NCBI GenBank assembly: GCA_031275255.1
Contig: JAISPA010000095.1
Location: 1-5,740 of the forward strand
DNA: 5,740 nt
Direction of reading: 5' to 3'
Origin: Acidaminococcales bacterium
Lineage (GTDB): Bacteria > Bacillota > Negativicutes > Acidaminococcales > JAISLQ01
Shown: positions 1 to 5,168 of the stretch, piece after piece
Position numbering within the stretch: position 1 is the stretch's first letter
Layout: the number at the start of each line of letters is the position of its first letter
Position numbers and translations under genes: made by a program
The notes under the pieces: generated by a model
Told to the model about the DNA's origin: nothing
Seen by the model: the letters and a program-made list of their open reading frames with translations, nothing else
Databases searched by the model: none

Positions 1-351
1 TGCGTCAGGCCTGTCGATGGTCGCACGGAAGGGGTAGAGGTTGACCGCAACGATGTCTATGGGCTTTATGCCCTGTTTTTGCATTTCTTCCACATGCCGC
101 GGGTTGTCGCGGACGGCGAGTATGCCGCCGTGGATAAGCGGGTTGAGGGTTTTAACCCGCCCGTCCATGATTTCGGGGAAACCGGTAAGGTCACCGACGT
201 AGGTAACGGGCAGGCCGGCGTCTTTGAGCGTTTTCATGGTGCCGCCGGTGGAAATTATTTCCACGCCCATTTCATGGAGAAAACGGGCGAAGCCGGCGAT
301 GCCTTCTTTGTCTGATACGCTGATGAGCGCTCGCTTTATTTTTACGGACAT
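1..351 (-). CDS. purH: PurH, bifunctional AICAR transformylase/IMP cyclohydrolase (5' part only)
   Basis: PurH carries out the last two steps to IMP in the cytoplasm: formylation of AICAR and cyclisation of FAICAR. Only the first 117 codons are in the window; the gene continues past the left edge. They cover most of the IMP cyclohydrolase (MGS-like) domain and none of the transformylase domain. Family landmarks are [10 protein letters not shown] (residues 8-17), EIISTGGT (31-38), the phosphate-binding [14 protein letters not shown] (56-69) with the conserved Lys67, [10 protein letters not shown] (73-82) and [11 protein letters not shown] (98-108). Residue 70 is Asn where the family usually reads KTLHP. 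The ATG at 351-349 has a GAGGTG ribosome site just upstream (minus strand, about 355-360), and lies 13 nt after the purN stop, so it is the last visible gene of the purine operon. Confidence 0.97.
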   Translation of the reverse strand, partial: MSVKIKRALISVSDKEGIAGFARFLHEMGVEIISTGGTMKTLKDAGLPVTYVGDLTGFPEIMDGRVKTLNPLIHGGILAVRDNPRHVEEMQKQGIKPIDIVAVNLYPFRATIDRPDA

Positions 352-364
352 GGCACACCTCGCG

Positions 365-973
365 TTATTTGATTTTTACCAGCCGTCCGGACACTTCAAG
401 CCGGTTTTCCGCCCACAGCCTGATCGCCTCCGTATAAGCCAGATGTTCCTGTTCCAGTATGCGTGCCGACAGGGCGTCTTCCGTGTCGTTTCCCAATACC
501 GGCGCCGCTTTTTGGATGATGATCGGGCCGGTGTCCATGCCCTCGTCCACGAAATGCACGGTGCAGCCCGATATTTTCGCGCCGTATTCGATAGCCTGGG
601 CCTGAGCGTTCAGCCCCGGGAAACTCGGCAGCAAGGAGGGATGTATGTTCATGATCCGCAGCGGCCAGCGGTTGATGAAATATGTACCCAGAAGGCGCAT
701 GAATCCGGCCATTGCTACCAGTTCCGCTCCGCATTCTTCCAGTTTTTCGCTCAGGGCTTTTTCAAAGGCGGCCTTGTCGGCGAAACGTCCGCGCTCAATC
801 ACGCAGGCGGCTATGCCGGCCGCCCGCGCCCGCGCAAGCGCGTAAGCCGCGCCGTTGTCGCTGATAACTACGCTGATTTTAACCGGCAGGACGCCGGCGC
901 GTATGTTGTCGATGAGCGCCTGCAGGTTGCTGCCCCGGCCGCTGACAAGGACGCCGATCTTGCGGTCAGCCAT
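365..973 (-). CDS. purN: PurN, phosphoribosylglycinamide (GAR) formyltransferase
   Basis: PurN transfers a formyl group from 10-formyltetrahydrofolate to GAR, giving FGAR (step 3 of purine synthesis). The 202-residue product has normal length. The phosphate-binding loop SGRGSNLQ is at residues 11-18. The catalytic triad known from E. coli (Asn106, His108, Asp144) maps to Asn109 and His111 in MNIHPSLLP and Asp147 in VDEGMDTGP. The pterin-binding part [10 protein letters not shown] spans 136-145. I chose the ATG at 973, which overlaps the end of purM by 8 nt; a TTG one codon upstream (976) would add one residue. A GGCGG element ends 8 nt before the ATG. The overlap with purM suggests translational coupling. 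The stop TAA is at 367-365. Confidence 0.96.
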   Translation of the reverse strand: MADRKIGVLVSGRGSNLQALIDNIRAGVLPVKISVVISDNGAAYALARARAAGIAACVIERGRFADKAAFEKALSEKLEECGAELVAMAGFMRLLGTYFINRWPLRIMNIHPSLLPSFPGLNAQAQAIEYGAKISGCTVHFVDEGMDTGPIIIQKAAPVLGNDTEDALSARILEQEHLAYTEAIRLWAENRLEVSGRLVKIK

Positions 974-2021
974 CAAAGACGCCGCCTTTCAGTATGGTTT
1001 GGCGGTCTCCCGCCACAATCCGCCCGATTTGCTTCGCTTTTTCCCCCCTGCCGGCGAGGTATTCCAAGGCCGGTTTGGCGGTGCGCTCGGAAACGACGGC
1101 CAGCATACCCATACCCATGTTGAAGGTTCGGTACATTTCCGCCCAGGATACGTTTCCCCATTCTTTGAGTTTCGCGAAGACCGGCGGGATTTCCCAGCAG
1201 CCCGCGTCTATTTCCGCCGCGCAGTTCTCGGGCAGTATCCGCGGTATGTTGTCCACAAAGCCGCCGCCGGTTATATGAACCAAACCTTTGATCAGGAATT
1301 TATCGATCAGCGGCAGGCAGAGCGACGGGTACAGGCGGGTCGGCTCGATGAGCTCTTCGCCCAGCGTCTTGCCGAAAGCGGGGACAAATTCGTTTATATC
1401 CATTTTGTTTACTTCAAAGCAAATCTTGCGCACGAGCGAGAAGCCGTTGGAATGAAGGCCGCTGGAGGGCAGCCCGATGATGACGTCGCCAGGCTTGATC
1501 CCGTGCCCGGTGATGAGGGAGGCTTTTTCGGCTATCCCTACGGCAAACCCGGCTATGTCGTATTCGCCTTCGCGGTAAAACCCCGCCATTTCGGCGCTCT
1601 CGCCGCCGATGAGCGCGCAGCCGGATTCTTTGCAGGCCGCCGCCACCCCGCCTACGATTTCGGCTACCTTCTCCGGGATCAGCCGCCCGGTCGCCAGATA
1701 GTCCAGAAAGAACAGCGGCTCCGCCCCCTGCGCCAATATATCGTTGACGCACATGGCGACGGCGTCCTGTCCGATGGTCCCGTGTTTGTCCAGCATAAAG
1801 GCGATTTTGAGTTTTGTGCCCACGCCGTCGGTGCTTGACACCAGTATGGGACTTTTGTATTTGTCGGCGGCCAGGGCAAATAGTCCGCCGAACCCGCCGA
1901 TGTCGCCGATTACTTCCGGCCGGTAAGTGGACTTTACCGCGCCCCTGATCAGTTCGACCGCGCGGTTGCCGGCGTCTATATCTACGCCGGCCGCGCTGTA
2001 AGTGAGTTGTTTGTCTTTCAT
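966..2021 (-). CDS. purM: PurM, phosphoribosylaminoimidazole (AIR) synthetase
   Basis: PurM closes the imidazole ring: FGAM plus ATP gives AIR (step 5). The 351-residue product is full length and shows the ATP-grasp-unrelated PurM/SelD fold signatures: GDIGGFGGLFAL (39-50), VSSTDGVGTKLKIA (61-74), GQDAVAMCVNDI (84-95), GGESAEMAGFY (139-149, family usually GGETAEMPG), GLPSSGLHSNGFSLVRK (183-199), HITGGGFVDNIPR (249-261) and TFNMGMGM (299-306). The start is the ATG at 2021. It overlaps the purF stop as ATGA, has a GGAGGG ribosome site (minus strand 2030-2025) inside the end of purF, and begins with the family-typical N terminus. The reading frame stays open 25 codons further upstream, but that extension is low-complexity sequence overlapping purF and is not family-like. 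Confidence 0.97.
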   Translation of the reverse strand: MKDKQLTYSAAGVDIDAGNRAVELIRGAVKSTYRPEVIGDIGGFGGLFALAADKYKSPILVSSTDGVGTKLKIAFMLDKHGTIGQDAVAMCVNDILAQGAEPLFFLDYLATGRLIPEKVAEIVGGVAAACKESGCALIGGESAEMAGFYREGEYDIAGFAVGIAEKASLITGHGIKPGDVIIGLPSSGLHSNGFSLVRKICFEVNKMDINEFVPAFGKTLGEELIEPTRLYPSLCLPLIDKFLIKGLVHITGGGFVDNIPRILPENCAAEIDAGCWEIPPVFAKLKEWGNVSWAEMYRTFNMGMGMLAVVSERTAKPALEYLAGRGEKAKQIGRIVAGDRQTILKGGVFDG

Positions 2022-3496
2022 TTGCCCTCCCCGCGGCATTGGCACGTTTCGCCGCTCTCCGCCGCCTGGCGGCCGTCCGGCTGATCCTTTGGCCAAAGCG
2101 GGTAGTCGCCGTTAAAGCAGGCGTAGCACATGGCGCCGGAGTCGCCGGCGTCCAGCGCCCGGCGCAACCCCGCAAGGGAAATGAAGCGCAAAGAATCGGC
2201 GCCTATATATTGTCTGATCTCTTCCACCGTATGGGTGGAGGCGATCAGTTCCTTCCTCACCGCCGTGTCTATGCCGTAGTAACAGGGATAGAGGATCGGG
2301 GGGGAGCTTATGAGCATGTGCAGCTCCCGGGCGCCGGCGTCGCGCAAAAGTTTCAGTATTTTGCCGCTGGTGGTGCCGCGCACAATGGAATCGTCGACTA
2401 TGGCGACCGTTTTGCCCTCCACCAGCGGACGCACGGGGTTAAGTTTCATCCTGACCCCCACGTCGCGCTTTTGCTGGGTCGGCTGGATAAAGGTCCGGCC
2501 GACGTAACGGTTTTTGTTAAGCCCTTCCAAAAAAGGCACGCCCGATTCCATCCCAAACCCTATCGCCGCCGTCGTGCCGGAGTCGGGTACGGAAAACACC
2601 GCGTCCACCCGCTCTTTAAGGTCGGGATTTTCCCGCGCCAGTTCCCGCCCCATGGCGATGCGCGAAAGATAAACGCTCTGTCCGTCGATAATGCTGTCCG
2701 TCCGGGCGAAGTATATATACTCGAAAACGCAATGCGCCGCTTCTTTTGTCCCTGCCGCGAAAAAAAAACTCTCCGGCCGCTGTCCGCCCCGGGTGAAAAC
2801 CACCACTTCGCCGGGTTTTACATCGCGGACAAATTTCGCCCCCGCCGCGTCAAGAGCGCAGGATTCCGACGCCACCGCCCAGCCGTCGGCGAGGCGGCCT
2901 ATACATAACGGCCGGAAGCCAAATTTATCGCGCACGGCCACCAGTTTGTCGTCGGTCAGAAGCACTACGCTGAAAGCCCCTTCGACTTTTCTCATGCTTT
3001 CGACGATTTTTTCCTCAATCGCCTGTTTGTCCGCGCTGACGATGATCGCGACCAGCGCCTCGGTGTCCATGCTGGTATGAAAGAAAGCCCCTTTGCCGGC
3101 CAATTCATGTTTAAGCGCGTTCACGTTGGTAAGGTTGCCGTTGTGGGCCAGGGCCAGGTTGCCGCCGGAGAAACCGACCTTAAGCGGCTGCGTGTTCACA
3201 GGTATACTGGCGCCGGCCGTAGAATAGCGAACATGCCCGATGGCTTTGTCGCCTTTAAGTTCCGGCAGGCCGTCCCGGAACACGTCCGTCAAAAGGCCCA
3301 TGCCGCGCTTGGCGTCCATCGCCCGGCCGTCTCCCACCGCGATGCCGGCGCTTTCCTGCCCTCTGTGCTGCAGCGCGAAAAGTCCGAGATAGGTAAGATA
3401 ACCCACCGGCTCGGTCGCGGAAATAGCGCCGAATATGCCACATTCTTCCCTGGGTTTATCGTCATAAAGCTCTTGCCGTTTCACAAAATCCCCCAT
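2018..3496 (-). CDS. purF: PurF, glutamine PRPP amidotransferase (Fe-S, propeptide type)
   Basis: PurF makes phosphoribosylamine from PRPP and glutamine, the first committed and feedback-controlled step. The 492-residue product starts with a short propeptide; by analogy with B. subtilis PurF, cleavage before Cys19 (in EECGIFG) exposes the N-terminal nucleophile of the Ntn glutaminase. Glutaminase motifs follow: LQHRGQESAG (42-51), GHVRYST (87-93) and HNGNLTN (118-124). The PRPP loop of the phosphoribosyltransferase domain is VAIVDDSIVRGTTS (364-377). All four cysteines that bind the 4Fe-4S cluster in the B. subtilis enzyme are present: Cys256, Cys405, Cys457 and Cys460. This type is oxygen-labile. 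The C-terminal tail carries an extra Cys485-x-Cys487. The start is uncertain: ATG at 3496 lies 15 nt after purC with no clear ribosome site, whereas GTG at 3484 has GGGGGA just upstream and would give a 14-residue propeptide. Confidence 0.97.
   Translation of the reverse strand: MGDFVKRQELYDDKPREECGIFGAISATEPVGYLTYLGLFALQHRGQESAGIAVGDGRAMDAKRGMGLLTDVFRDGLPELKGDKAIGHVRYSTAGASIPVNTQPLKVGFSGGNLALAHNGNLTNVNALKHELAGKGAFFHTSMDTEALVAIIVSADKQAIEEKIVESMRKVEGAFSVVLLTDDKLVAVRDKFGFRPLCIGRLADGWAVASESCALDAAGAKFVRDVKPGEVVVFTRGGQRPESFFFAAGTKEAAHCVFEYIYFARTDSIIDGQSVYLSRIAMGRELARENPDLKERVDAVFSVPDSGTTAAIGFGMESGVPFLEGLNKNRYVGRTFIQPTQQKRDVGVRMKLNPVRPLVEGKTVAIVDDSIVRGTTSGKILKLLRDAGARELHMLISSPPILYPCYYGIDTAVRKELIASTHTVEEIRQYIGADSLRFISLAGLRRALDAGDSGAMCYACFNGDYPLWPKDQPDGRQAAESGETCQCRGEGK
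3489..3494 (-). promoter_or_regulatory. possible ribosome binding site for the alternative purF GTG start
   Basis: The minus strand reads GGGGGA here, four bases before a GTG codon (3484-3482) in the purF frame. Five G residues can pair with the CCUCC of 16S rRNA if one G-U wobble is allowed. The ATG at 3496, by contrast, is preceded by GCGCTGAACATA with no purine-rich site at normal distance. Either start keeps Cys19/Cys15 as the first residue after propeptide removal. Confidence 0.4.
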
Positions 3497-3511
3497 TATG
3501 TTCAGCGCGGC

Positions 3512-4219
3512 CTATTCTTTTTCGCCGGTCAGGCGGTAAAGCACTTCGTGATACGCGTCCTCCACCTGCCCCAGGTCGCGCCGGAAACGGTCTTTGTCCA
3601 GTTTGTCGTCCGTAGCGGCGTCCCACAGGCGGCAAGTGTCCGGCGTTATCTCGTCCGCCAGCAGTATCTCGCCATTATGCAAGCCAAATTCCAGTTTGAA
3701 ATCGACCAATTTAATGCCTTTGCGCAAAAGATGTTCCGTCAGCGCCCCGTTTACCGCCAGGGCCTCTTTTTCCAAAACGGCGACCTGTGCGGGCGACGCC
3801 AGGGAAAGCGCCTTTATATGGTAATAGTTGACAAGCGGGTCGCCTAAACTGTCGTTTTTATAGTAAAGTTCCACGATCGGTTCGGCCAGCCATTCCCCTT
3901 CCGGCAGACCCAGCCGCTGGGACAGGCTGCCGGCCGCGATGTTGCGGACAACCACCTCCAGCGGCAGGACGTCGACTTTTTTGCACAAAAGCTCGCGGTC
4001 GCTCAGACGTTTGATCAGATGGGTTTTTACCCCGGCTTTTTCCAGCAGTTGGAAAAAAAATTCCGTCAATTTATTGTTAATTATCCCCTTGTTGACGATC
4101 GTGCCTTTTTTCAGGCCGTTGAAAGCCGTCGCGTCGTCTTTGTAATAAATGACCACCTCGTCCGCCTTTTCCGTCGCAAAAATCTTTTTGGCCTTGCCCT
4201 CGTAAAGCATTACGGACAT
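3512..4219 (-). CDS. purC: PurC, SAICAR synthetase
   Basis: PurC joins CAIR and aspartate with ATP to give SAICAR. With the start chosen here it has 235 residues, close to the usual 235-240. Motifs: LYEGKAKKIF (5-14, nucleotide-binding), DDATAFNG (28-35), LPLEVVVRNIAAGS (85-98), SLGDPLV (124-130), DFKLEFGL (173-180) and LADEITPDTCRLWD (187-200). The ATG at 4219 is preferred because GAAGGG lies 8 nt upstream and because MSVMLYEGKAKK aligns with the family N terminus. An in-frame ATG at 4240 would add seven residues and has no ribosome site. The gene follows purE after a 72-nt AT-rich spacer and ends 15 nt before the purF ATG; it is in the same operon but may have its own promoter. Confidence 0.96.
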   Translation of the reverse strand: MSVMLYEGKAKKIFATEKADEVVIYYKDDATAFNGLKKGTIVNKGIINNKLTEFFFQLLEKAGVKTHLIKRLSDRELLCKKVDVLPLEVVVRNIAAGSLSQRLGLPEGEWLAEPIVELYYKNDSLGDPLVNYYHIKALSLASPAQVAVLEKEALAVNGALTEHLLRKGIKLVDFKLEFGLHNGEILLADEITPDTCRLWDAATDDKLDKDRFRRDLGQVEDAYHEVLYRLTGEKE

Positions 4220-4227
4220 TTCGGATA

Positions 4228-4233
4228 CCCTTC
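4228..4233 (-). promoter_or_regulatory. ribosome binding site deciding the purC start
   Basis: GAAGGG on the minus strand is separated by 8 nt from the ATG at 4219. It lies downstream of the other in-frame ATG (4240), so it supports the shorter PurC. Confidence 0.7.
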
Positions 4234-4250
4234 TTTCCATAAAATAACAT

Positions 4251-4283
4251 GATTTACATTAACATTATAACAGATTTTACATT
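4251..4283. repeat. short AT-rich direct repeat flanking a TATAAT in the purE-purC spacer
   Basis: On the plus strand GATTTACATT (4251-4260) and GATTTTACATT (4273-4283) are near-identical and start 22 bp apart, about two helical turns. A minus-strand TATAAT (4269-4264) lies between them. This could be a pair of regulator half-sites or simply low-complexity AT sequence in a spacer that contrasts with the GC-rich genes on both sides. Confidence 0.35.
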
Positions 4284-4289
4284 TGACAA
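4264..4289 (-). promoter_or_regulatory. candidate internal promoter in front of purC
   Basis: The minus strand carries a perfect extended -10, TGTTATAAT (4272-4264). A -35-like TTGTCA (4289-4284) is only 14 nt upstream of the TATAAT, too short for a standard sigma-A spacer, so activity would rest on the extended -10. It sits immediately after the purE stop and would start transcription about 4257, giving a leader of roughly 38 nt before purC. Seen in sequence; activity is inference. Confidence 0.4.
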
Positions 4290-4291
4290 GA

Positions 4292-4789
4292 TTATTTTTC
4301 CTGCAGCCGCTTCTTTAGTTTAGCGGTCTTGCCGGCCGCTTCCTCTTTCAGCCGCGCCCTGTACGCGTTCAGTTTTTCCGCCAGCGGCCCGCCGCCCACG
4401 GCCAATATCTCCACCGCCAGCAGCGCCGCATTTTTTGCCCCGTTGATCGCCATGCAGGCCACCGGTATTCCGGCCGGCATCTGCGCTATGCTCAAAAGCG
4501 CGTCCATGCCGCCAAGCGGCGTTGAATTGACCGGCACACCAATGACCGGGAGATTGGTGTAAGACGCCACCACCCCCGGCAAGTGCGCCGCCGCGCCCGC
4601 CGCGGCGATGATTACGCCTATGCCCCGTCCTTTCGCGCCTGTGGCGAAATCACGGACCAATTCCGGCGCGCGGTGCGCAGAGGCGACCGCCGCCTCAAAC
4701 TCAACGCCGAACGCGGCCAGAGTTTCCCCGGCGGCCTCCAGCACCGGCCAGTCCGAGTCGCTGCCCATAACTATCGCAACTTTCAACAT
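4292..4789 (-). CDS. purE: PurE, N5-CAIR mutase (class I)
   Basis: PurE converts N5-carboxyaminoimidazole ribonucleotide to CAIR. The 165-residue product has the class I signature: VMGSDSDWPVL (7-17), SAHRAPE (37-43, with the conserved His39) and AAGAAAHLPGVVAS (63-76), followed by NSTPLGGMDALLS (88-100) and the QMPAGIPV loop (103-110). Class II enzymes instead have a GSAHKT-type segment and lack the AAHLPG loop, so a separate PurK is expected; it is not in this window. The C terminus is rich in Lys and Glu (about residues 146-165). The ATG at 4789 has AAGGGG 7 nt upstream (4802-4797). This is the first gene of the purine operon, next to the regulatory region. Confidence 0.97.
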   Translation of the reverse strand: MLKVAIVMGSDSDWPVLEAAGETLAAFGVEFEAAVASAHRAPELVRDFATGAKGRGIGVIIAAAGAAAHLPGVVASYTNLPVIGVPVNSTPLGGMDALLSIAQMPAGIPVACMAINGAKNAALLAVEILAVGGGPLAEKLNAYRARLKEEAAGKTAKLKKRLQEK

Positions 4790-4843
4790 GCTTATTCCCC
4801 TTATCGCAAAATAATGCCGAATTTAAAGCAAAGCTCATATTTT

Positions 4844-4872
4844 ATTTTATCCGGCGTTTATCCTTTGGTCAA
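4844..4872 (-). promoter_or_regulatory. candidate proximal purE promoter
   Basis: TTGACC (4872-4867, 5/6 to the sigma-A -35) is separated by 17 nt from TAAAAT (4849-4844, 5/6 to the -10). Transcription would begin near 4837, leaving a leader of about 48 nt with the AAGGGG ribosome site. By consensus score this is among the best purE-directed promoters in the region, but TTGACC also pairs with GGTCAA upstream in the proposed structured RNA, so it may be part of an RNA helix instead. Confidence 0.45.
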
Positions 4873-5041
4873 TAAGGCAAACCGGTTTCAATAACATTCC
4901 CCGGCTAAAATCATGGCATATTTGCGGCTGATCTGCCACACTGCTTTGCGGGAAATCCGCGCCGAATTTTCCGGTTTGTTTGCATTTTGCTTCTCGCAGG
5001 GCGGCAAATCGGCTCGCAAATCTTGTCCGTGTTTTGACCGG
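4862..5041 (-). ncRNA. candidate structured RNA upstream of purE (6S-like shape, unproven)
   Basis: About 180 nt of GC-richer sequence lies between a weak promoter (-10 at 5052-5047) and the purE-proximal promoter. By hand the minus-strand RNA folds as a rod. GGUCAA (5039-5034) closes with UUGACC (4872-4867). AUUUGCG (5021-5015) pairs with CGCAAAU (4926-4920). GAUUUGCCGC (5010-5001) pairs with GUGGCAGAUC (4939-4930, two G-U). CUGC (4999-4996) pairs with GCAG (4944-4941). The apex can form GCGG/CCGC (4960-4957 with 4951-4948). The 3' side of the interior bubble can form CCGG/CCGG (4904-4901 with 4885-4882). Size and shape recall 6S RNA, but I recognise no conserved sequence and the ends are guesses. 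It could equally be a purE leader riboswitch of unknown class. It does not match the purine or ZTP aptamer motifs I know, nor a T-box. Confidence 0.35.
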
Positions 5042-5046
5042 GGAAC

Positions 5047-5075
5047 AGTATAAGTTGTAAGTTGCCGGTTCGGAA
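5047..5075 (-). promoter_or_regulatory. weak candidate distal purE-side promoter
   Basis: TATACT (5052-5047, 5/6 to the -10) has a poor -35, TTCCGA (5075-5070, 3/6), 17 nt upstream. The -35 position lies inside the 21-bp palindrome, so a protein bound there would either block or replace -35 contacts. Transcription would start near 5040 and give a purE leader of about 250 nt. Confidence 0.3.
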
Positions 5076-5091
5076 TCGGCAAAAACCAACT
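5053..5091. promoter_or_regulatory. operator-like palindrome between the divergent genes
   Basis: The core at 5062-5082, TTGCCGGTTCGGAATCGGCA plus a final A, is a 21-bp inverted repeat centred on 5072; nine of its ten symmetric base pairs match (only 5068/5076 fails). Outer AGTTG (5053-5057) and CAACT (5087-5091) are symmetric about the same centre, giving a 39-bp two-level palindrome. No T-run follows the stem on either strand, so it is not an intrinsic terminator. It contains CCGAAC on the minus strand, the core of the Bacillus-type PurBox, but the flanking bases do not fit that consensus. Most likely a dimeric regulator site for purE, the aminotransferase gene or both; the regulator is unknown. 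Confidence 0.5.
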
Positions 5092-5105
5092 AAATATTTA
5101 AAAAT

Positions 5106-5136
5106 TTAACAAAAATAGACGTTTCAGTATTATAAT
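5106..5136 (+). promoter_or_regulatory. candidate promoter of the aminotransferase gene
   Basis: TTAACA (5106-5111, 5/6 to -35) is followed by a perfect TATAAT (5131-5136) after 19 nt, or by TATTAT (5128-5133, 5/6) after 16 nt. The segment just upstream (5091-5105) is nearly all A and T and could act as an UP element. Start of transcription would be about 5141-5143, leaving a short leader of roughly 26 nt, too short for a T-box or attenuator. Confidence 0.6.
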
Positions 5137-5149
5137 TAATTTATACTGA
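5124..5149. repeat. 7-bp inverted repeat around the shared -10 region
   Basis: TCAGTAT (5124-5130) and ATACTGA (5143-5149) are perfect inverted copies separated by 12 bp. They bracket the -10 elements and the expected plus-strand start, a position suited to a repressor site. AT-rich sequence makes chance symmetry possible. Confidence 0.4.
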
Positions 5150-5157
5150 CTTTGCAA
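5129..5157 (-). promoter_or_regulatory. candidate purE-directed promoter overlapping the divergent promoter
   Basis: The minus strand has TTGCAA (5157-5152, 4/6 to -35), a 17-nt spacer and a perfect TATAAT (5134-5129). The two opposite-strand TATAATs share the self-complementary octamer ATTATAAT at 5129-5136. A transcript from here would begin near 5122 and carry a leader of about 330 nt into purE, including the palindrome at 5053-5091. Confidence 0.4.
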
Positions 5158-5168
5158 GGAGTGATATC

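Noticed and set aside
605..620. PurN has GLNA where bacteria often have GLHA
   Set aside because: Asn also occurs at this position in the human GAR transformylase domain, and the catalytic Asn109, His111 and Asp147 are intact, so it is normal variation.
2022..2096. 25-codon N-terminal extension of PurM
   Set aside because: It overlaps purF, is Gly/Pro/Arg-rich, has no family counterpart, and the ATG at 2021 has a good ribosome site and the typical N terminus.
224..3847. Long open frames on the plus strand antisense to purN, purM, purF and purC (for example 224-1123, 855-1838, 2039-2908, 3077-3847)
   Set aside because: They lie opposite strongly recognisable pur genes, their translations are rich in Arg, Pro and His with no family resemblance, and they are expected mirror frames of GC-rich codon use.
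4790..5040. Purine (guanine/adenine) riboswitch, ZTP riboswitch or T-box upstream of purE or ilvE
   Set aside because: I looked for the ATATGG and TTTCTAC purine aptamer segments, the CCGCCTGGGC ZTP segment and the T-box GGTGG-ACCGCG segment on both strands and did not find them. A covariance search would settle it.
5062..5082. Palindrome as a rho-independent terminator
   Set aside because: The stem is followed by A residues on plus and by CTTAC on minus; a T-run is present only on the 5' side of the minus-strand stem, which is the wrong side.
4847..5089. Small minus-strand reading frames in the purE-ilvE intergenic region (80 and 64 codons)
   Set aside because: No convincing ribosome site or protein-like composition; they cross the palindrome, promoter elements and the proposed RNA structure.
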